DNA from: Mycobacterium mantenii
GTDB taxonomy: Bacteria; Actinomycetota; Actinomycetes; Mycobacteriales; Mycobacteriaceae
Direction of reading: 5' to 3'
NCBI RefSeq assembly: GCF_010731775.1
Contig: NZ_AP022590.1
Location: 2,666,001 to 2,730,000 of the forward strand
DNA: 64,000 nt
The notes under the pieces were generated by a model. It worked only from the letters and a program-made list of their open reading frames with translations, ran no database searches and was not told the origin of the DNA. Below, one piece after another: positions 60,509 to 64,000 of the stretch; positions within the stretch are counted from its first letter, which is position 1, and every line of letters begins with the position of its first letter. The translations under genes and the position numbers were made by a program.

Positions 60509-61724
60509 TCAAGCGGCGTCGATGACCTGGTTGTTTAGCCACCTTCGGTAGTTCGCGGCGAGGGTGTCGTCGCGTTTGAGTCCGCGTTCGAGTCGGGAGA
60601 TGTCGTTGGGCCAGACGCCGAAGTGTGCTGCGGCGCTGGTCAGGGTGATGTTTCTGGCTTGTCGGGTGGGGCGTAGGTCGCTGTAGTCGTCGATTGGGCA
60701 GGGCGCGGTGAGGTGTTTGAACATCTCGCGGGCGATGGCGCGTTTGAGCAGACGCAGGATGTCTTTGTTGGAGCGACCGGCGGCCAGTTGGCGGGTGATG
60801 TAGTCGCGGGTGCGTGGGTCATGCGACCAGCGGACCAGGGCGATGCGGTGCAGGGCATTGTTGGCGGCACGGTCGCCGCCTCGGCAGAGCCGGTGTCTGG
60901 TTGTTTTCCCGGAGGAGGCCGGAATCGGGGCAGCACCGCTGAGCTTGGCGAACGCGGCTTCGCTGCGCAGTCGGTCGGTGTTGGTGCCAGCGGTGATGAG
61001 CAATTGAGCGGCGGTGTCGGGGCCCACCCCGAAAGCGGCCCGGAGAGCGGGATTGAGGCGGGTGGTCAGCGTGTCGATCTGGGCGGTCAGATCGTCGGTT
61101 TGGCGTTCGAGGAACTCGATGCGCTGAGCCAAAGCTTTGCAGGCGATCAGCACCGCGACCGTGGTCGCATCGTCATGCGCGGTCGGCTGGCACGTCAACA
61201 GAGCTTGCACCAGCCTGAGCGTGGTGGTGTAGCGGCGATAGCGTTCGCGAAGGTCAGCCGGTGCGGTGATGAGCAGATCTTTGATCTGCTGGATGGCCGC
61301 GGTACGGGCTTTGACGGCGCCGCGGCGCGCGGTCAGCAGCGCGCAGTGCGCCGGTGTTGGGGTCTTTGGGGACAGTCAGGCCATGGCCAGCCAGCACCGC
61401 GCAGGCGGCGCAATAAGCGTCCAGAGGGTCGGATTTGCCCTGGCGACGACGGGCGGCGCGGTCGGGGCGGTTGACCTCGATGACGTGAATGTTATTGTCC
61501 TGCAATGCTTGAGTGAATCCGGCGCCGTAGCTGCTGGTACCCTCAACGCCGGCGATCAGGACTTCCCCCAAGCTTCGTGCCCACTGGACGGCGATGTAGT
61601 ACCCGGTCGGGTTGGTGCGGAATTCGGCGTCGCTGAGGGGTCGGCAGGTATCGGTGATGGCCGCAACGTGGATGGTGTCCAGGTGGGTGTCGACGCCGAT
61701 GACGATGCGCCGTGGGGATGTCAC
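60509..61724 (-). pseudogene. IS110-family transposase, frameshifted
   Basis: The N-terminal part (from GTG at 61724) has the DEDD/RuvC-like motifs VIGVDTH, GVEGTSSYG and GKSDPLDAYCAA. The C-terminal part (ending at 60509) has the transposase_20 region FGVGPDTAAQLLITAG and the conserved Ser in PIPASSGKTTRHR. The two parts are in different frames. A one-base loss near 61340, at CTGCGCGC-CTGCTGACC on the minus strand, breaks the frame and the correct continuation ALLTARRGAVKARTA is readable in the next frame. IS110 proteins are normally one continuous frame of about 400 residues, so the copy is presumably inactive. Confidence 0.85.
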
Positions 61725-62006
61725 GATGGTGGTGTCCTCTCCGAAGGTGATGTCGCGGTGATGACAACCCGGCGGGGCGGGCAGACAAGACATTGATGAG
61801 GAACGACCAGGCTCCTGATTAGGTCATGTCCGCCCCACCGGGCTCTCTGGCGGTGCTTGCCCGCTCGTCGCTGGTGAGACAAATCAATTGGAGGACAACC
61901 CAACAGGGCGTCAGTCGGAGCGAGGGCCATCACCAACGGCGAACGGGCAAGACCATCCTCACCCGAACCAGTTGAACAAAATCAATGTCGGACCGGCGAC
62001 CTATAG
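61725..62006. mobile_element. Non-coding end of the IS110 element and flank, with a long inverted repeat
   Basis: No gene is visible in these 282 nt. A 21-nt imperfect inverted repeat, CTTGCCCG... (61856-61876) against its partner (61931-61951), matches 18 of 21 bases around a 54-nt loop and would form a strong RNA hairpin. IS110-type elements encode a bridge RNA in the non-coding end before the transposase gene. This region is in that place, but the exact element boundary cannot be fixed from sequence alone. Confidence 0.4.
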
Positions 62007-62022
62007 TCGAATGTATGTTCGA
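62007..62022 (+). promoter_or_regulatory. LexA-type SOS box overlapping the 13E12 start codon
   Basis: TCGAATGTATGTTCGA matches the mycobacterial LexA consensus TCGAAC-N4-GTTCGA at 11 of 12 fixed positions. A TATAGT -10-like hexamer at 62002-62007 directly precedes it, and the ATG at 62015 lies inside the box. A repressor bound here would block a leaderless transcript. Confidence 0.7.
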
Positions 62023-63535
62023 ATCGACTGGGGGTCGCGGGTCTCCGCCCGAGGTGATCACGCGGTTGGACGCGATGTTCGAGCGCCTCTATCCGGCTTC
62101 GACGCCGGAGTCGGCGGCCTTGCTGGAACGGATCTGTTCGTGGTCGCGTGCGGAGAACCAGGCGGCCGGTGAGCGACTGGCGGCAATTGGCGAACTCGAT
62201 ACGCTGCGGCTGCGCCAGTACGGGGAACGCGAGACCTGGTGGACCGACACGTGGGATTCCATATCCGCAGAGATCGCAGCGGCGCTGGAAATAAGCCACG
62301 CGCAGGCGTCGAGTTACCTCAACTACTCGCGCGCCATGCGCAATCGCCTACCAAAAGTGGGCTCCGCGTTGGTTTCCGGTGACATCAGTTATTCGGCGTT
62401 CCAGACGATCGTGTTCCGCACCGACTTGATCGACGATGCCGAGGTGATGGCCGCGGTCGATACTGCGCTCGCGTTGAGGGTCCAACGATGGCCGACGATG
62501 ACGCGCTCACGACTGGCCGCCGCGGTGGACCGGGTCGTGGCCCGGGCCGACCGCGACGCGGTCCGGCGTCGCCGCGAGCAGCAAGCGAGTCGTGAGTTCT
62601 CCATTTGGGACGGGGGCGACGGCCTGTCGGAGGTTCACGCAAGACTGTTCGCCACCGATGCCCACGCCGTGGACGCCCGGCTGAATGCCTTGGCCGGCAC
62701 CGTTTGTGAAAGCGACCCGCGAACTCTGCAGCAGCGTCGCGCCGATGCGATGGGGGCGTTGGCGGCCGGAGCCGAAAGTCTGCAGTGCCGCTGCGGGCAG
62801 CCGAATTGTTCCGCCGGTGCGAGCCCGGTGCCCGGCCCGGTCGTGATCCACGTAGTGGCCAATCAGTCCACCGTTGACGGCGCCGCGCCAGACCCTGGCG
62901 CGATCGTCGGCACCGACGTGCTGATCCCTGCGGAGTTGGTTGCGCAGCTTGCCGACTCGTCGCGACTGCGACCGCTGGTGCATCCCGGGATAGCATCGCC
63001 TGAGCGCGGGTATGTCCCTTCGCAGACGCTGGCCGACTTCGTGCGCTGCCGCGACTTAACCTGCCGCTTCCCCGGCTGTGACTGCCCCGCCACCGAAGCC
63101 GATCTCGACCACACGATTCCCCACTCTCAGGGCGGCCCGACGCACGCATCCAACCTGAAATGTCTTTGTCGCCAACATCATCTGATCAAAACCTTCTGGG
63201 GATGGCAGGATCAGCAGCTGGCCAACGGAACGGTGATCTGGCGCTCCCCGTCGGGGGACACCTACGTGACCACGCCGGGCAGTGCGCTGTTGTTTCCGTC
63301 CTTATGCGCACCAACTGGTGAGATAGCCCAGCCGCGCCAGCGCGATCGCGTTACCGATCGGACCGCCATGATGCCCAGGCGGCGGCGCACCCGCGCCGAG
63401 AACCGCGCGAAGTACATTGCCGACGAGCGCCGGCATAACCGCGCAGTACGTCAAGCCCGCCAATCCGCACAGCACGCCGCGTCACCCGGCCCCGCCCCAC
63501 CGGGCGACGGCGATGACGACCCGCCGCCATTCTGA
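62015..63535 (+). CDS. 13E12-repeat / DUF222 protein with HNH nuclease domain
   Basis: A 506-residue protein: an N-terminal DUF222 helical domain (about 15-320) and a C-terminal HNH domain with CRFPGCDCPATEADLDHTIP, continuing into HSQGGPTHASNLKCLCRQHH, which supplies the Cys zinc ligands and the His-Asn-His active site. The final 70 residues are Arg- and Pro-rich. This is the 13E12 repeat family found in many copies in mycobacteria. The ATG at 62015 was chosen for the leaderless promoter; an in-frame start exists 30 nt upstream. Several family members are LexA-regulated in M. tuberculosis. Confidence 0.88.
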   Translation: MFESTGGRGSPPEVITRLDAMFERLYPASTPESAALLERICSWSRAENQAAGERLAAIGELDTLRLRQYGERETWWTDTWDSISAEIAAALEISHAQASSYLNYSRAMRNRLPKVGSALVSGDISYSAFQTIVFRTDLIDDAEVMAAVDTALALRVQRWPTMTRSRLAAAVDRVVARADRDAVRRRREQQASREFSIWDGGDGLSEVHARLFATDAHAVDARLNALAGTVCESDPRTLQQRRADAMGALAAGAESLQCRCGQPNCSAGASPVPGPVVIHVVANQSTVDGAAPDPGAIVGTDVLIPAELVAQLADSSRLRPLVHPGIASPERGYVPSQTLADFVRCRDLTCRFPGCDCPATEADLDHTIPHSQGGPTHASNLKCLCRQHHLIKTFWGWQDQQLANGTVIWRSPSGDTYVTTPGSALLFPSLCAPTGEIAQPRQRDRVTDRTAMMPRRRRTRAENRAKYIADERRHNRAVRQARQSAQHAASPGPAPPGDGDDDPPPF

Positions 63536-63594
63536 GCGAGGGATTCGCCCGAATCACCGCGTGGAGCCGGGCTCCTGTATTACGTTTCGGCAGC

Positions 63595-64000
63595 ATGAGT
63601 AGGTCCTTGTCACGCCGGGCCGAACAGCTGTCGACCGCGAAACCTGTAGCGGTATGCGACGTACTCATGGATGTCGAGCGTTGGTCAGATTTCCTGCCAA
63701 CAGTGTCCGCCGCATCATGGGAACGGCCCGGAGAGCCCGACACCGAGAGGGGTGGCATCAGGTGAATGCGCATCGGACACAGCGTGATTCGCGACACGAT
63801 CGTCGATGGAACGCGACCATGTCATCAGGCCTATGTCGCATCACTTCCTTGGTATATGGGGCTGAAGGATTACCGGGGCGATATCCGCATCGAAGATCAC
63901 CCGAACGGGTGCCGCATCATATGGACCGTGAGGTGCACACCGCGCATCCCCGGCTTCGGAAATTTCATGCAGTCCAGGATTGGCGCGTCCTATGCGCGCC
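63595..64000 (+). pseudogene. SRPBCC-family protein, frameshifted and cut by window end
   Basis: From ATG 63595 the frame gives MSRSLSRRAEQL...DVERWSDFLPTVSA, the first strand and helix of a polyketide-cyclase/SRPBCC fold, and ends at TGA 63763-63765. The continuation MRIGHSVIRDTIVDG...YVASLPWYMGLKDYRG is in another frame (from about 63717 or 63765) and runs off the window. A single indel between about 63735 and 63765 would join them. It may be decay or a sequencing error; a true short gene starting at ATG 63765 is less likely, since it would lack the first part of the fold. Confidence 0.6.

Noticed and set aside
60509..61724. Programmed frameshift in the transposase
   Set aside because: IS110 transposases are single-frame proteins and no slippery sequence is present at the break; a simple one-base loss explains it.

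Overview
The window is GC-rich mycobacterial chromosome, most likely from a slow-growing non-tuberculous species. About half of it follows the gene order of M. tuberculosis Rv2507 to Rv2525c: an MmpS-like membrane protein, an MFS permease, an SDR, a HerA-like ATPase, orn, tRNA-His, lppS, an Rv2520c-like protein, bcp, an M20 peptidase, acpS, fas and a Tat-exported DUF1906 protein. The MIRU-like repeat, the 13E12-family gene and the IS110-type element also point to Mycobacterium. The PE and IS1081 genes of the M. tuberculosis interval are not present.

Layout. Positions 1-7036 are conserved core. Positions 7234-12710 hold accessory genes: a DMT transporter, an MMPL transporter, an Eis-like acetyltransferase, tRNA-Lys and a small orphan. 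Positions 12758-13563 return to the core and end with bcp. Positions 13560-25929 are an island between bcp and the Rv2522c-like peptidase. It contains a P450, a diverged second copy of the bcp 3' end, a CPA2-type antiporter, a two-gene ABC-2 exporter, an 1851-residue KS-AT-DH-KR-ACP polyketide synthase and a flavin-dependent-halogenase-like protein. Positions 26249-38651 are core: peptidase, acpS, the giant FAS-I gene and the DUF1906 protein.

Positions 38712-60468 form a second island with the content of a catabolic regulon. It has two Rieske oxygenases, a P450 with its 3Fe-4S ferredoxin, an aldehyde dehydrogenase, two CoA ligases, a fused two-domain CoA-transferase, a split MaoC/FAS1-type hydratase, an NTF2-like protein, an SDR, an LLM-type flavin/F420 enzyme and four coupled acyl-CoA-dehydrogenase-like genes. 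These four look like two complementary alpha/beta pairs, as in steroid side-chain degradation. MerR and GntR/FadR regulators are embedded in it. The divergent promoter regions of the main part share a CTA-N3-TAG element, and the MerR gene faces a Rieske oxygenase across a promoter with the 19-bp spacer typical of MerR activation.

The right end (60509-64000) holds a frameshifted IS110-family transposase with a long structured non-coding end, a 13E12/HNH gene whose start codon lies inside a LexA-type SOS box, and a frameshifted SRPBCC gene running off the window.

The main candidates for undescribed biology are the PKS-halogenase-like export cluster, the catabolic regulon with its shared operator-like element, and the 53-bp MIRU-like repeat that places three coupled mini-ORFs in front of a CoA ligase.
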